Notes: a model not told the origin generated them from the sequence alone. A stretch of DNA of 64,000 bases from Acidobacteriota bacterium (GCA_029263415.1 JAJCXN010000019.1:1-64000), one strand, 5' to 3'. Positions 51,588-61,063 are shown, counted from the first letter of the stretch. Numbers and translations are program-made.

Positions 51588-52948
51588 ACCGCCACACCAC
51601 GGCCCTCCTCGCACTGGCCATAACAACCACCAGCATCCTTGCGCTCCCCCAACCAGGGACGGCCCAAGAGACCGCGCCCGTCGTTATCTTGCGATCGCTC
51701 ATGACTCCGCCAGAGATCGCTCAAACCGGCCAAGCGCCCGAAGTCCAGATCAAAGCCACCATCGACGCCCGCGGCAACGTCTCCTCGGTCGACGTGCTCT
51801 CGGTCACCCCCAGCACGGAGTTCGATCCAGTCGTCGTCGAGGCGACCAAGCAACTCATCGGCAGCTGGCGCTATGCACCCGCGCGCACAGCAAGCGGCGA
51901 ACCCAAAGAGACCGTCTTGCAGTGGACAATGGACTACTCTCAAGGTTCCAACTTCGAAACCAACGCACCGTTTAGGCAACTCACCCCTAACCTAGCCCGC
52001 ACCGAGCGCGACCTAGAAATTCGACGCATGTCTCGAGGACAGCAATCCGAAATCCTGGTGGGTTATGCCGCAACGGCTGAACGCTTCATCAACAAGGAGC
52101 AACGCAAACGCATCGCCAGCCAACGTTTTGTGGTCACCACAGATGCGGACGGCGATGACATCGCCCGAACGATTGCCATCAACCTTGAAGCAACCTTCAA
52201 CTTTCTCGATCGCCTGTTCGGTCGTGACATTGAGCTCATGCCAGACGGAAACAAACTGGCGGTCTACTTCTACGGGCAGCGGTCGAACTTCCTAAGGCTC
52301 TCAGGCAGCATGTTCACGATCGGCGGTAACTACTCAGGCTTCTACTCTCACCCAGGATTCCTGGCGTTTCATCAGGAACGGTCCAACACCGAAGAACTCC
52401 TCAGTACCCTGCTGCACGAGGCGACACACGCGTACCTCTATCGCTACTTGCTTGAACCGGGCGTGAACCCAGGCCCGTGGTTCAACGAAGGCTTGGCTGA
52501 GTATCTAGGCAACTCCACCGTCAACCGGAAAGGCGAGATCGAGATCGGCCGAGCCATCAAGGGCCGCTATGTCTTGGACTACCACGGTGGTGCCACCCGC
52601 AAGCGCACCGGCACAGGTTGGACGCTAGACCAAACCAAAGATGCCATTCGCAAGGGCGACGCACCCACACTCGGTGAGTTGTTCTTGACGCCATACCCTC
52701 TGTTCACCGGCGAGCGCGGTCCACTCAACTATGGAATGTCGTGGCTGTTTGTTCACTTTCTTCGCCACGGAGATGCGACCAAACGCGGATCCAAAGGTGT
52801 CGATGGAGACTGGGCCTTGACCAAATTCCCGGCCTTCCTGCTCTACTTGATTGAAGGGTACCCACCCCGAGACGCGATCACGCAGGTCTATGGAATGACC
52901 CTGAGTGAAATGAACGAGCAATTCCGCGAGTACGCGCAGCGCTTCTGA
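51584..52948 (+). CDS. Secreted protein with TonB C-terminal-like domain and HExxH metalloprotease domain
   Basis: 454 residues with signal peptide (LLALAITTTSILALPQPGTAQ). Residues 35-120 resemble a TonB C-terminal domain (VQIKATIDARGNVSSVDVLS, then the 'P..f...v.+A...w.y.PA' pattern). Residues 165-450 resemble DUF1570-type gluzincins: LLHEATHAYLYR (HExxH) and NEGLAEYLG (third ligand Glu), so the zinc site is complete. Probably a periplasmic or outer-surface peptidase; no substrate known. It overlaps the previous gene by 4 bp. Starts at ATG 51584. Confidence 0.8.
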   Translation: MNRHTTALLALAITTTSILALPQPGTAQETAPVVILRSLMTPPEIAQTGQAPEVQIKATIDARGNVSSVDVLSVTPSTEFDPVVVEATKQLIGSWRYAPARTASGEPKETVLQWTMDYSQGSNFETNAPFRQLTPNLARTERDLEIRRMSRGQQSEILVGYAATAERFINKEQRKRIASQRFVVTTDADGDDIARTIAINLEATFNFLDRLFGRDIELMPDGNKLAVYFYGQRSNFLRLSGSMFTIGGNYSGFYSHPGFLAFHQERSNTEELLSTLLHEATHAYLYRYLLEPGVNPGPWFNEGLAEYLGNSTVNRKGEIEIGRAIKGRYVLDYHGGATRKRTGTGWTLDQTKDAIRKGDAPTLGELFLTPYPLFTGERGPLNYGMSWLFVHFLRHGDATKRGSKGVDGDWALTKFPAFLLYLIEGYPPRDAITQVYGMTLSEMNEQFREYAQRF

Positions 52949-53155
52949 GCAAGCGGCCTTGGCCTCCAAGAGAACGCCTCAGCCGGGCCACCACCAGGGC
53001 AGCACGCCGGCGCGACACACCAGGGGCAACGTGCCAAAGCAACAGAGCCACCCGGCAGAGCAGCAGGCTTACGCAGCAGGCTTACGCAGCAAGGCTACCC
53101 AAGCAGCTACACCGACCTACCCAGCAGAGCTATGCAGCAGAGCTATGCAGCAGGC
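52949..53155. repeat. Convergent spacer with AGC-rich 13-bp repeats
   Basis: AGGCTTACGCAGC twice (about 53066-53091) and AGAGCTATGCAGC twice (about 53125-53150), plus related copies. Rich in GCAGCA. Lies between convergent genes; could affect termination. No gene seen. Confidence 0.7.
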
Positions 53156-54778
53156 CTACTGGTTGGCGTCGTACGCAGCGCGGTGCTTTGCTGCCTCAGA
53201 CTCGTTGCCTAGCGTCCGAAAACTCACCCACAGCTGGTAGTGCGCCGAGCGCTGTTTGGGATCAAGCTCCAAAGCGCGCTGGAGCATCGGAATGGCCTCT
53301 TGGTGCTGGCCTTGCTTCGCCTTAGCCATACCCCCGAACACCAACGACTGCACTCGTTCGCTGTGCTCGAGCGCGTTGCCAAAGGCGTTCGCCGCATGCT
53401 CCCATTGTTCCACCCGATACGCCGCAATCGCAAAGTTGTACCAAACTGCTTCACCCTCCAACACACCGTCATCGGCGAAGTCACTCACCACCCGCAGCAA
53501 CACATCGTAGGCCCCCTGGTAGTCACGACCGGCGAGCAAGTCTGCTCCTTGATTCACGAGCTCCACAGGGTCCGTCGTCGCCGCGCGCTGAGTCGCAACA
53601 GCGTCTTGGTAGGCGGCACGCTCTGCGTCGCTGCCGTAATAGTGCAGCAGCGCCTGATTTGCGATCACGTGGTTTGGGTCCACTGAGAGAATGCGCCTGA
53701 ACACTGTTTCCGCATCTTGATCGTGACCACCATCGCGAAACTGCCAGGCGATCTCGGTGGCGATCGATGTGAAGAAGCGGACCTCGGTGTGACTCCCACC
53801 AATGCCCTCACCAGGCGGTTTGGCGCCGTTGCCAATGAAGATAGCGGCTGATTTCGCGGTACTTCTCTTAGTGCCCTCCCCAGTGGTCTGCACAGCGCCT
53901 TCCGCAGCGTCTCCAGCGCCGTTCGCAGCCGAAGTCGTCGCCGTTGCCCGCCGGCTCTCCGCTTCAACGGCCAGAGCCTCGAGCTCCTTCATCAGCGGCG
54001 CGCGTCGGCCAGCCCTGGCTAGGGTGAGCACATACGACGGCTGCAGATGCGGATTGCTTTCTTTGAGGCCTTCTAAGAGTTCGAGAGTCCGGTCCCAGTT
54101 CTCGGCTTCGCGGTAGTAGGTCAAGAGTGCCCATGCCACATCGTCTGGCTTGTCCAACGCAAACAGGCGTTCCAACGTGGCCGCGTACTGTTCGTGGTTG
54201 TCGAGCTTGAGGTGGGCCTCTGCCACAACACGCAAGCGCCGAACCTGAAGTTCTCGTTCTGCAAAGCCTTGGCTACCGGCGGCCTGCTCACCCGTCTCCT
54301 GGTTACTTCGCGCCTCGAGTAGCTCCACCACGCGACGGAGAATGTCGGGATCGAGATCGCTTTGGCGCACCAGTTGCTGTGCCACGCCGAAAGACAATTG
54401 GAAGCCTGGCACCGACGTCTTGTCTACGACGGCGCGACTGAGTGCATCGAACTCTTCCGGCGGGAGAGGTGCACGACGATGAAACCGGAGCATGGCCGCT
54501 AGACCGGTGATCCCTGAATCGCAGGGTGGCTGGGCAGCGCGCAGCTTGGTCAGTTCGCCTGCGGTGTTGCCTTTGAGGCGCTCGATATTGGCCGAGCGCA
54601 GGGCTTCGACGCAGTCGGTTGGAGGCAGGGGTGCGCCAAGCGAGTTGGGCGCTGCTTGGGCGGTTGACACGGCTTGGATGAGGGTGGCGACCGCAAGCGC
54701 TAGGTAGGCCAGGGCGGCGGTCGCGCTTCTCGCGCGGCTGGGCGCTGGTGATGACAGTGGCGGCGTTTCAAGAGTCAT
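53156..54778 (-). CDS. Secreted TPR-repeat protein
   Basis: 540 residues from ATG 54778 (MTLETPPLSS...), which gives a signal peptide (AALAYLALAVATLIQAVSTAQA); the frame is open 67 codons further but without support. Helical TPR units are seen, clearest at the C-terminus (AVWYNFAIAAYRVEQWEHAANAF; VFGGMAKAKQGQHQEAIPML; AHYQLWVSFRTLGNESEAAKH) and in the middle (AETVFRRILSVDPNHVIANQ). A Gly/Ala/Thr-rich, disordered stretch lies around 290-340. Such proteins act as scaffolds in the periplasm; no partner is evident. Confidence 0.8.
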   Translation of the reverse strand: MTLETPPLSSPAPSRARSATAALAYLALAVATLIQAVSTAQAAPNSLGAPLPPTDCVEALRSANIERLKGNTAGELTKLRAAQPPCDSGITGLAAMLRFHRRAPLPPEEFDALSRAVVDKTSVPGFQLSFGVAQQLVRQSDLDPDILRRVVELLEARSNQETGEQAAGSQGFAERELQVRRLRVVAEAHLKLDNHEQYAATLERLFALDKPDDVAWALLTYYREAENWDRTLELLEGLKESNPHLQPSYVLTLARAGRRAPLMKELEALAVEAESRRATATTSAANGAGDAAEGAVQTTGEGTKRSTAKSAAIFIGNGAKPPGEGIGGSHTEVRFFTSIATEIAWQFRDGGHDQDAETVFRRILSVDPNHVIANQALLHYYGSDAERAAYQDAVATQRAATTDPVELVNQGADLLAGRDYQGAYDVLLRVVSDFADDGVLEGEAVWYNFAIAAYRVEQWEHAANAFGNALEHSERVQSLVFGGMAKAKQGQHQEAIPMLQRALELDPKQRSAHYQLWVSFRTLGNESEAAKHRAAYDANQ

Positions 54779-54810
54779 GGCAACTAGAGTAACCGGTCTA
54801 GCGCCCAGAA

Positions 54811-55092
54811 GTGGGCACTGGTGAGTGCCAGAACTCGTCCCTCCTAGGACTTCAGCTCGTCTTCTGGATGTCCCCGAGCAGAGCGCGCGAGCAACTGGAA
54901 AAATTCGAAGCTGCAGGACTCCTTGTGAGTCGAACCGTCGGTCGGGCCCGCGTGTTCGAATGGAACCCACGCAACCCAAGAGTCCAAGCGCTGCGAACCT
55001 TCTTGAGTTCTGTGCTCACAAAGACCTCCACTGACATTGCGAAACGGTACTTCCGAGAGCGACAGCGGCCTCGAAGGCGCGGCAAGCCGTAG
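54811..55092 (+). pseudogene. Winged-helix regulator fragment
   Basis: The readable part is SPSRAREQLEKFEAAGLLVS, then VGRARVFEWNPRNPRVQAL and a basic tail (RYFRERQRPRRRGKP). This is the C-terminal half of a winged-HTH regulator ('v.+qL.+fE.aGlLvsr.vGR.R.y.wNPr.p.v..L'). The first half is missing or out of frame (TSARLLD in another frame). It lies in the upstream region of the divergent TPR gene. Probably a decayed gene. Confidence 0.6.
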
Positions 55093-55323
55093 CCGCAAGA
55101 CAGGCCAGGCCCCTGATCAATGAAAAAGCCGCATGTCGATCCGGACCACGCCCTGGTCTCTGCCCCGCTCGCCCCCGCCCCCACCTGACCCAAGTTCTCA
55201 GGCGATAGAATCTCCAAACCGCTCCTTCGCTTGAAGCGCTTCCAAGCACTTCCCCGCCACCTCACCCCCAAAGTCCATCGGCAGGGTGGCGACTAATATG
55301 GCCCCCTGAGACAGGACTCCGCA
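55093..55323. other. Spacer upstream of SpoIIE-type phosphatase gene
   Basis: No gene or clear promoter recognised. Confidence 0.35.
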
Positions 55324-57495
55324 ATGATCCCGATCATCGTCCGCCCGCGGACTTTTGTCCTTGCCGCGCTCCTAGCTCTCGCTCTAACCCTGGCTCTGAT
55401 CGCCCTAGCGCCAGCACCCGCACTTGCCAGCACCGGCAACGGCTCAGCCCTAGTCTCCACGGCCGCTCTGGAGCCCGCCGACTTCATCGACCTAGGCGAG
55501 GTCGCCTGGCGCTTTCAAGAAGGAGACTCTCCCGAGTGGGCCAATCCTGAATTCGATGATTCTTCATGGGCACTCGTCGACCCGGTGAAACCGCCTGCCA
55601 CCGAAGGCACATTCTGGCAAGGCATCGGTTGGTTCCGCCTGCACCTGGAGGTCGAAGGGATCTTAGAGAACACCTCTCTGGCTCTGTCTCTCTACCATCT
55701 AGGCGCATCCGAAATCTGGATCGACGGACGCCTAGTTGGTGGCCACGGAACCATCGGATCAGGACAAACCGCCGACGCAATCTACGCTCCCAAGGGTCTC
55801 CCCACAACCTTCACCCTTACCCCGGCCCTTACCCCGGCCCGAAGCCACTTGATCGCGATCCGCTTCTCGAATCGATCCATCCCGACAAGCACGATGATGG
55901 CTCACCGCGAGAACGTTCACCTGCCCGCCGGACCGCACGTACTGATCGGCAGAGCGCAGCAGTTCATTCCGCGCTACGTGAACGCCGCCCGTTCGCTCTG
56001 GACTGAGGGCCTGATCATGGGAGTGCTGGGGCTCTTGAGCTTCGTGCATCTCCTGCTCTACGCCCTGGATCGGCGCGACCGCGCCAACCTCTGGTTCGGC
56101 CTGTCCACGGGCATACTCACCATTGCAGTGATCCACGGAGGCTCGGTCGGCAGACCGGAGCTGGTCTTCGACGGCAGCGCCAACGGACACATCGTCAGCT
56201 GGCTGATCATGATGACCGGCTTCCCGGCGTTCTTCGTGCTCTTGTGGGCCGCCGTCCGGGAGCTCTTCGGCCGCCGCAAGATCCGTTGGGCCTGGCTCGC
56301 GCTCGCGAGCCTCGTCGTCGCGGTGCTCTATGCCGGTCTGTGGATGCTCGAAGCAGAACTGGCCAGCCAATCGATGCTGGCAGTCTTCTGGGCTCCTGCA
56401 TGGATTTGCCTCTTGGATGCCGTTCGGATTTCCATGTGGGCGGTCTGGCGACGCGAAGACGACGCCTGGGTGATCGGACTTGGCGCACTCCTGACACTTG
56501 TCGCGGCGTTCACTGGCTTCAACATCGGGGCCTTCGTTAGCGAGCCCGGCTTGTGGCTTGCGTTCCAGAGCCCTCAGCTGGTGTATCCATACCTTCTCGG
56601 GATGGTCTTTCTGGTGCTGCCCGTACCCCTCGCCATGTCCGCTCACTTGTCCTTGAGGTTCCAACGCCGTCGACGCCAACTCGAGCTTGAGCTTCGCCGG
56701 GTGGAGGAACTCCAAGAGCAGACCATTCGACAAGAAGTCGAACGGGCGCGACTGCAAGAAGAGGACGCACGTAAAAGCGCCGAACTGGAAGAGGCACGCG
56801 AAGTTCAGCTCTCGATGCTCCCGGAGAGAATCCCCGTCATCCCAGGCTGGGAGGTTGCAGCAGCAATGCAGACCGCAACCGAAGTGGGCGGCGACTACTA
56901 CGACGCCCACGTCCGCTCAGACGGCACCGCCACGCTGGCCCTCGGCGACGCAACGGGGCATGGCCTCAAGGCAGGCCTGATGGTGGCAGCAACCAAAAGC
57001 CTGTTCATCGCAGAAGCACCCCGAGATGACGTCGGCGATTCCCTCTCGCGCATGAGCAACGCAATCCGCGGCATGCGGCTGCCACACCTTGCGATGTGCC
57101 TGGCGATCTGCCGAATCGAAGGACGCGAGCTTCGCTACTCCAGCGCCGGAATCCCACCCCTGTGGATCCAGCGTGCAGCCGACGGCAGAGTGGAAGAGAT
57201 TCTCGCCCCTGGGCTGCCACTGGGAACCATGAGTGACGTCACCTACGCAGAACGCCGCATTGAGGTCCAACCTGGCGATGTTGTGGTGCTCATGAGCGAC
57301 GGACTGCCCGAATGCGTGAATGGCGCGGGCGACCTCTTGGGCTACGAGCGCCCGAAGAGGACTCTCCAGCGTCTCAGCAACCGGTCAGCGTCAGACATCC
57401 TCGCTGGCCTCTTGGCGGAGGCAGATCAATGGCTAGACGGCGGAGCCCTCGACGACGACCGAACCATGCTCGTGCTGCGCTACATGCCTGACTGA
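55324..57495 (+). CDS. Membrane-bound SpoIIE/RsbU-type serine phosphatase with 7TM sensor
   Basis: 723 residues. A signal sequence or first helix (FVLAALLALALTLALIALAP) is followed by an extracellular galactose-binding-like domain (about 50-205; FRLHLEVEG, LGASEIWIDGRLVGG), seven membrane helices (about 225-445), a coiled coil (about 450-500; RRVEELQEQTIRQEVERARL), and a PP2C-like SpoIIE domain (about 505-720) with VGGDYYDAH, LALGDATGHG, MSDGLPECVNG and DDDRTMLVL, all metal Asp residues present. It should sense an external ligand and dephosphorylate an anti-anti-sigma factor, but no such partner lies nearby. Confidence 0.9.
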   Translation: MIPIIVRPRTFVLAALLALALTLALIALAPAPALASTGNGSALVSTAALEPADFIDLGEVAWRFQEGDSPEWANPEFDDSSWALVDPVKPPATEGTFWQGIGWFRLHLEVEGILENTSLALSLYHLGASEIWIDGRLVGGHGTIGSGQTADAIYAPKGLPTTFTLTPALTPARSHLIAIRFSNRSIPTSTMMAHRENVHLPAGPHVLIGRAQQFIPRYVNAARSLWTEGLIMGVLGLLSFVHLLLYALDRRDRANLWFGLSTGILTIAVIHGGSVGRPELVFDGSANGHIVSWLIMMTGFPAFFVLLWAAVRELFGRRKIRWAWLALASLVVAVLYAGLWMLEAELASQSMLAVFWAPAWICLLDAVRISMWAVWRREDDAWVIGLGALLTLVAAFTGFNIGAFVSEPGLWLAFQSPQLVYPYLLGMVFLVLPVPLAMSAHLSLRFQRRRRQLELELRRVEELQEQTIRQEVERARLQEEDARKSAELEEAREVQLSMLPERIPVIPGWEVAAAMQTATEVGGDYYDAHVRSDGTATLALGDATGHGLKAGLMVAATKSLFIAEAPRDDVGDSLSRMSNAIRGMRLPHLAMCLAICRIEGRELRYSSAGIPPLWIQRAADGRVEEILAPGLPLGTMSDVTYAERRIEVQPGDVVVLMSDGLPECVNGAGDLLGYERPKRTLQRLSNRSASDILAGLLAEADQWLDGGALDDDRTMLVLRYMPD

Positions 57496-57600
57496 CGGGC
57501 CCGACTGACAGGCCGCAAACTGACAAGCAAACGCGCCGGGCCGTCCTTCGAGATGAACACGCCTGGCTCTTCTTTCATGGGTCCACCGGAAACCCTGACA

Positions 57601-57627
57601 GTCTAGGTAACGTACTGTTACCCAGAC
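57601..57627. promoter_or_regulatory. Candidate PadR operator
   Basis: An inverted repeat with 11-bp arms (GTCTAGGTAAC and GTTACCCAGAC, one mismatch) around GTACT, 56 bp before the PadR ATG. Inner GGTAAC/GTTACC is perfect. A good candidate for autorepression of the second PadR-ADOP unit. Confidence 0.6.
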
Positions 57628-57683
57628 AAACTGGGCAAAGGCTCAGCGATGAACACCACCACCCATACCTCGAGGCCACGCCA

Positions 57684-58022
57684 ATGACCGTAACCCCAAA
57701 GAACGACCTGCTTCGCGGCACCCTCGACACTCTGATCCTCAAGACCCTCTCCTGGCAAAAACTCCACGGCTACGGCATCGCCCGCCTGCTCGAGCAACGC
57801 ACCAACGACGCCCTACAAATCGAGGAAGGCTCGCTTTACCCCGCGCTCTATCGCCTAGAAACACGCGACCTGATCGAGGCCGAGTGGGGCAAATCCGAGC
57901 TCGGCCGTCGCGCCAAGTTCTACAAGCTCACACCCTCGGGCAAGCGCCAACTGAAGGAACAAACCGAACGCTGGTCTGACTTCTCTCGCGCTGTCTCCTC
58001 TGTCCTTCTGGCAGAAAGCTAA
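57684..58022 (+). CDS. PadR-family transcriptional regulator
   Basis: 112 residues. LLRGTLDTLILKTLSWQKLHGYGIARLLEQRT and IEEGSLYPALYRLETRDLIEAEW are the PadR signature in its Acidobacteria-type form, followed by YKLTPSGKRQL. It precedes the ADOP permease by 18 bp, with GAGGAAAT as the ribosome site of that gene. It probably represses both through the palindrome at 57601. Confidence 0.93.
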   Translation: MTVTPKNDLLRGTLDTLILKTLSWQKLHGYGIARLLEQRTNDALQIEEGSLYPALYRLETRDLIEAEWGKSELGRRAKFYKLTPSGKRQLKEQTERWSDFSRAVSSVLLAES

Positions 58023-58040
58023 GACGAGGAAATCCCACCA

Positions 58041-60695
58041 ATGACAAACCAAAGCAACTCCACCAAGTCCCCCCTCTGGAAGGTCTCACCGCGCAAAGAG
58101 GTCAACGACGAACTGGCCTTCCACGTCGAAATGCGCACCCGCGAGTACATCGCCGACGGCCTCTCCCCTGAAGACGCACGCGCCAAGGCGCTTGAACGCT
58201 TCGGCGACAGCGAACGTCACCGCAGCGACTGCCAACGCCTGGCCCAACAACGCAACCGCCGGCTCACCGTGGCCGAAGCCCTGCGAGACCTAGGCACCGA
58301 CCTGCGCTTCGCGCTGCGCCAGTTCTCGAGGCACCCAGCGTTTGCAGCCGCCCTGCTCTTGACCCTGACCTTTGGCGTGGGCATCAACCTCGCCGGCTTC
58401 TCCATCCTGCAGAACGCCTTGCTCGCTCCGCTTCCCTTTGCCCAGCCCGAGCAGATCATCAGCATCTGGGAGCAGAACGCACCACGGTCAAACACTAAGA
58501 ACGTGGTTGGTCCCGCGAACTTCATGGAATGGCGCGATCAATCCGAGACCTTCCAAGACTTCACCGCCTTCATCACCTTCGACGTCACCCTGCAAGACGC
58601 AGACGTGGCCACTCGCGCCAAGGCACGGCTCGTCACCGACGGCTTCTTTGACGTCTTCAAAGCCAAGCCAGCTCTAGGTCGCTCCCTAGATGCAAACGAC
58701 TACACCGAAGAGGCGAGCTACGCGGTTGTGCTCACCCACAGCTTCTGGCAACAACGCTTTGCCGGCCGCCCCGATGTGCTCGCCCAGATCCTCACCGTCA
58801 ACGGCCAAGCCCGAGAGATCGTGGGCGTCATGCCTGAGTCGTTCGATCTTGACCTAGGCCCCGGCACCTCTGGCTTCGGCCAGAAGCCCGACTTCTACAC
58901 ACAGATGCCAATCAACGAGCAATGGCGCACCCATCGCGGCCGCTACTTGCTGACTGCCGGGCGGCTCGCTGACGGGGTCACGGTTGAACAAGCGCGTGCA
59001 GAAATGGACACCATCTCCTTACGCTTGCAGGAGAAGTTCCCAGAGTTCGACAACGGCTGGTCGGCCCAGCTTGAGCCCATGAGCGAGCATCAACAGTCGC
59101 TGGTGAAGCAATCCACGCTGACCTTGTTCGGCGCCGTTGGGTTGCTGCTCCTGGTGGTCGCTGTGAACGTGGCGAGCCTGCTGGTGGCACGCGCCGGCCT
59201 GCGTGGTGATGAAGTCTCGGTGCGGCTTGCCTTAGGCGCCGGTCGATCGCGCTTGGTGCGCCAGATCTTCGCTGAAGGCGCACTGATGGCGTTCATTGGC
59301 GGCGTGGGCGGTGTTGCCATTGCCTGGATGCTCTTGCGAGTGGTCCGCCCCTTCATGCCCACCGCACTCGCGGGCAGCAGTGAGATCTCACTGGGCGGTC
59401 CACTGATGCTCTATTCGCTGTTGCTGGTGCTTGGCAGCACCCTGCTCTTCGGCATGGCGCCGGCATGGCACGTGTTGCGCGGGCGTCATCGCACCGGTCG
59501 CAAGAGTGTCGGTGGCAGCGTGAAGGGACAGCGTTTGCGCTCAGCCATGGTCTTCGCAGAAACGGCACTCGCCGCCGTGCTTCTGGTGGTCGCAGGGCTA
59601 CTCCTGCGATCGTTGATCAGCATGACCACCGCAGATACCGGCTTTGAGCGGGATCGTGTTCTTACGGCTAACCTCGCCATTCCGCGCGGCAGCTCCATCG
59701 AATCGGCGGCGTTCTTTAGAGACCTGCTCGATCAAGCGGCGGCTCTGCCTGGTGTCACCAAGGCGGGCGCTGTGAGTTCGATTCCCATCGCTGGGCCGGG
59801 TGCTGCAACCAACTTCTGGCCGCTCGATCGGCCTGAAACTCCTGTGGAGGAAAGGCAAGTTGCCGATATCCGGATCGTGCGCGGTGACTACCTCGAGGCG
59901 CTCAACGTGCCCCTGATCGAGGGTCGCACATTTGACGAGCGTGATCATGATGAGGCGGCTACGGTTGTGCTGATCAGCCAACAGGTGGCCGATCTCTACT
60001 GGCCACAGGGCGGCGCGGTGGGCCAGGAGCTGCATGTGCAATGGGACACTCAGGAGCCGCGGCGTGTGATCGGCGTGGTTGGTGATGTGCAGAACGCGGG
60101 GCTCACGACCCCGGCACGGAATACGATCTACCTTGCTCATGAGCAAGAGGGACGCGGGACCATGACTGTGACGTTGCGCACGGATGGGCGGGCGGATTTG
60201 TTGGTGGCGCCGTTGCGGCAGCTGGTGAGTGAGCTGGCGCCCACGGTGCCTCTTGCGGATGTGTTGACGCTGGACGACGCGGTGACTGGCAGCGTGGCGC
60301 AGGAGCGGTTTGTGTTGAAGGGTGTGGTGTTGTTTGCGGTGCTGTCTTTGGTGTTGGCTGCCTTGGGGTTGTACAGCGTGACGAGTTATTCGGCGGCGCA
60401 GAGGCGGCCGGAGATTGCGTTGCGGATGGCGCTTGGGGCGGGGCCTGGGGAGATTCGGGGTTTGGTGTTTCAGCAGGCTGGGCGGTTGGTGGCGGCGGGG
60501 TTGGTGGCGGGGCTTGGGCTGGCGGTGTTGGCGGGGCGGGGGTTGGAGAGTCAGTTGTATGAGGTGCAGGCGCGGGATCCGTTGACGTTTGGGGTGGTGG
60601 CGGTGGTGTTGGCGGTGGCGGCGGGGGTGGCGGTGTTGGTGCCGGCGGTGCGGGCGGCGGGGGGGATGCCGGGGGAGGTTTTGCGGGAGGGGTAG
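58041..60695 (+). CDS. ADOP-family ABC permease (MacB/FtsX type), second copy
   Basis: 884 residues. N-terminal ADOP domain ELAFHVEMRTREYIADGLSPEDARAKALERFGD (about 24-55), first helix AAALLLTLTFGVGINLAGFS (about 105), MacB_PCD periplasmic domain, three helices around 370-480, second module from 505, and the final helices with EIALRMALGAGPGEIRGLVF. It resembles the protein at 41956 in layout but lacks its low-complexity inserts. From about 60150 the codons change sharply: third positions go from mainly C to mainly G (gtg, gcg, ttg, ggg), and GC skew flips. The reading frame and membrane pattern stay intact. Confidence 0.88.
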   Translation: MTNQSNSTKSPLWKVSPRKEVNDELAFHVEMRTREYIADGLSPEDARAKALERFGDSERHRSDCQRLAQQRNRRLTVAEALRDLGTDLRFALRQFSRHPAFAAALLLTLTFGVGINLAGFSILQNALLAPLPFAQPEQIISIWEQNAPRSNTKNVVGPANFMEWRDQSETFQDFTAFITFDVTLQDADVATRAKARLVTDGFFDVFKAKPALGRSLDANDYTEEASYAVVLTHSFWQQRFAGRPDVLAQILTVNGQAREIVGVMPESFDLDLGPGTSGFGQKPDFYTQMPINEQWRTHRGRYLLTAGRLADGVTVEQARAEMDTISLRLQEKFPEFDNGWSAQLEPMSEHQQSLVKQSTLTLFGAVGLLLLVVAVNVASLLVARAGLRGDEVSVRLALGAGRSRLVRQIFAEGALMAFIGGVGGVAIAWMLLRVVRPFMPTALAGSSEISLGGPLMLYSLLLVLGSTLLFGMAPAWHVLRGRHRTGRKSVGGSVKGQRLRSAMVFAETALAAVLLVVAGLLLRSLISMTTADTGFERDRVLTANLAIPRGSSIESAAFFRDLLDQAAALPGVTKAGAVSSIPIAGPGAATNFWPLDRPETPVEERQVADIRIVRGDYLEALNVPLIEGRTFDERDHDEAATVVLISQQVADLYWPQGGAVGQELHVQWDTQEPRRVIGVVGDVQNAGLTTPARNTIYLAHEQEGRGTMTVTLRTDGRADLLVAPLRQLVSELAPTVPLADVLTLDDAVTGSVAQERFVLKGVVLFAVLSLVLAALGLYSVTSYSAAQRRPEIALRMALGAGPGEIRGLVFQQAGRLVAAGLVAGLGLAVLAGRGLESQLYEVQARDPLTFGVVAVVLAVAAGVAVLVPAVRAAGGMPGEVLREG
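60659..60692 (+). other. G-quadruplex-type motif at the ADOP stop codon
   Basis: Four G runs (7, 5, 3 and 4 G) at 60659-60665, 60671-60675, 60685-60687 and 60689-60692, spaced by 5, 9 and 1 bases, on the coding strand just before the TAG. Confidence 0.45.
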
Positions 60696-60895
60696 TTGGC
60701 GCTCGCTCGACTAGAAGCGGGGCTGGTATCTGCTTCGGCGGCGAGTTCTGGTGACTCTTTGGGCATGACTAAGCTCGAGTGCGCTTGGCAAGCGCTCTCA
60801 GCTCTCTTAGAATGCAGCGCCCGCGACGCGCTTCCTTTCACGGAATCCGCCTGCGCGGATGGACTTGCCGTTCGGCGGGTTCGAGGCCGGGGTAA

Positions 60896-60970
60896 GCCGA
60901 TGTAGCTCAGCGGTAGAGCAGCTGATTCGTAATCAGCAGGTCAGCGGTTCAAGTCCGCTCATCGGCTCCA
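60896..60970 (+). tRNA. tRNA-Thr (anticodon CGT)
   Basis: 75 nt. Acceptor stem GCCGATG pairs with CATCGGC, D-arm GCTC/GAGC, anticodon stem GCTGA/TCAGC with loop TTCGTAA (anticodon CGT, reads ACG), T-arm AGCGGTTCAAGTCCGCT. Discriminator base T and CCA are encoded. Confidence 0.95.
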
Positions 60971-61063
60971 AGTGATCTACCGATTCGTCCAACACCTCTG
61001 ACTCACCTCTGACTCGCGTTCAGTTTCACCGCCTGTTGAAACCAATCCGTCTGCTGGACGTAG

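Noticed and set aside
60896-60970. tRNA as integration site of a genomic island
   Set aside because: No integrase follows and no repeat of the tRNA 3' end is seen in the window.
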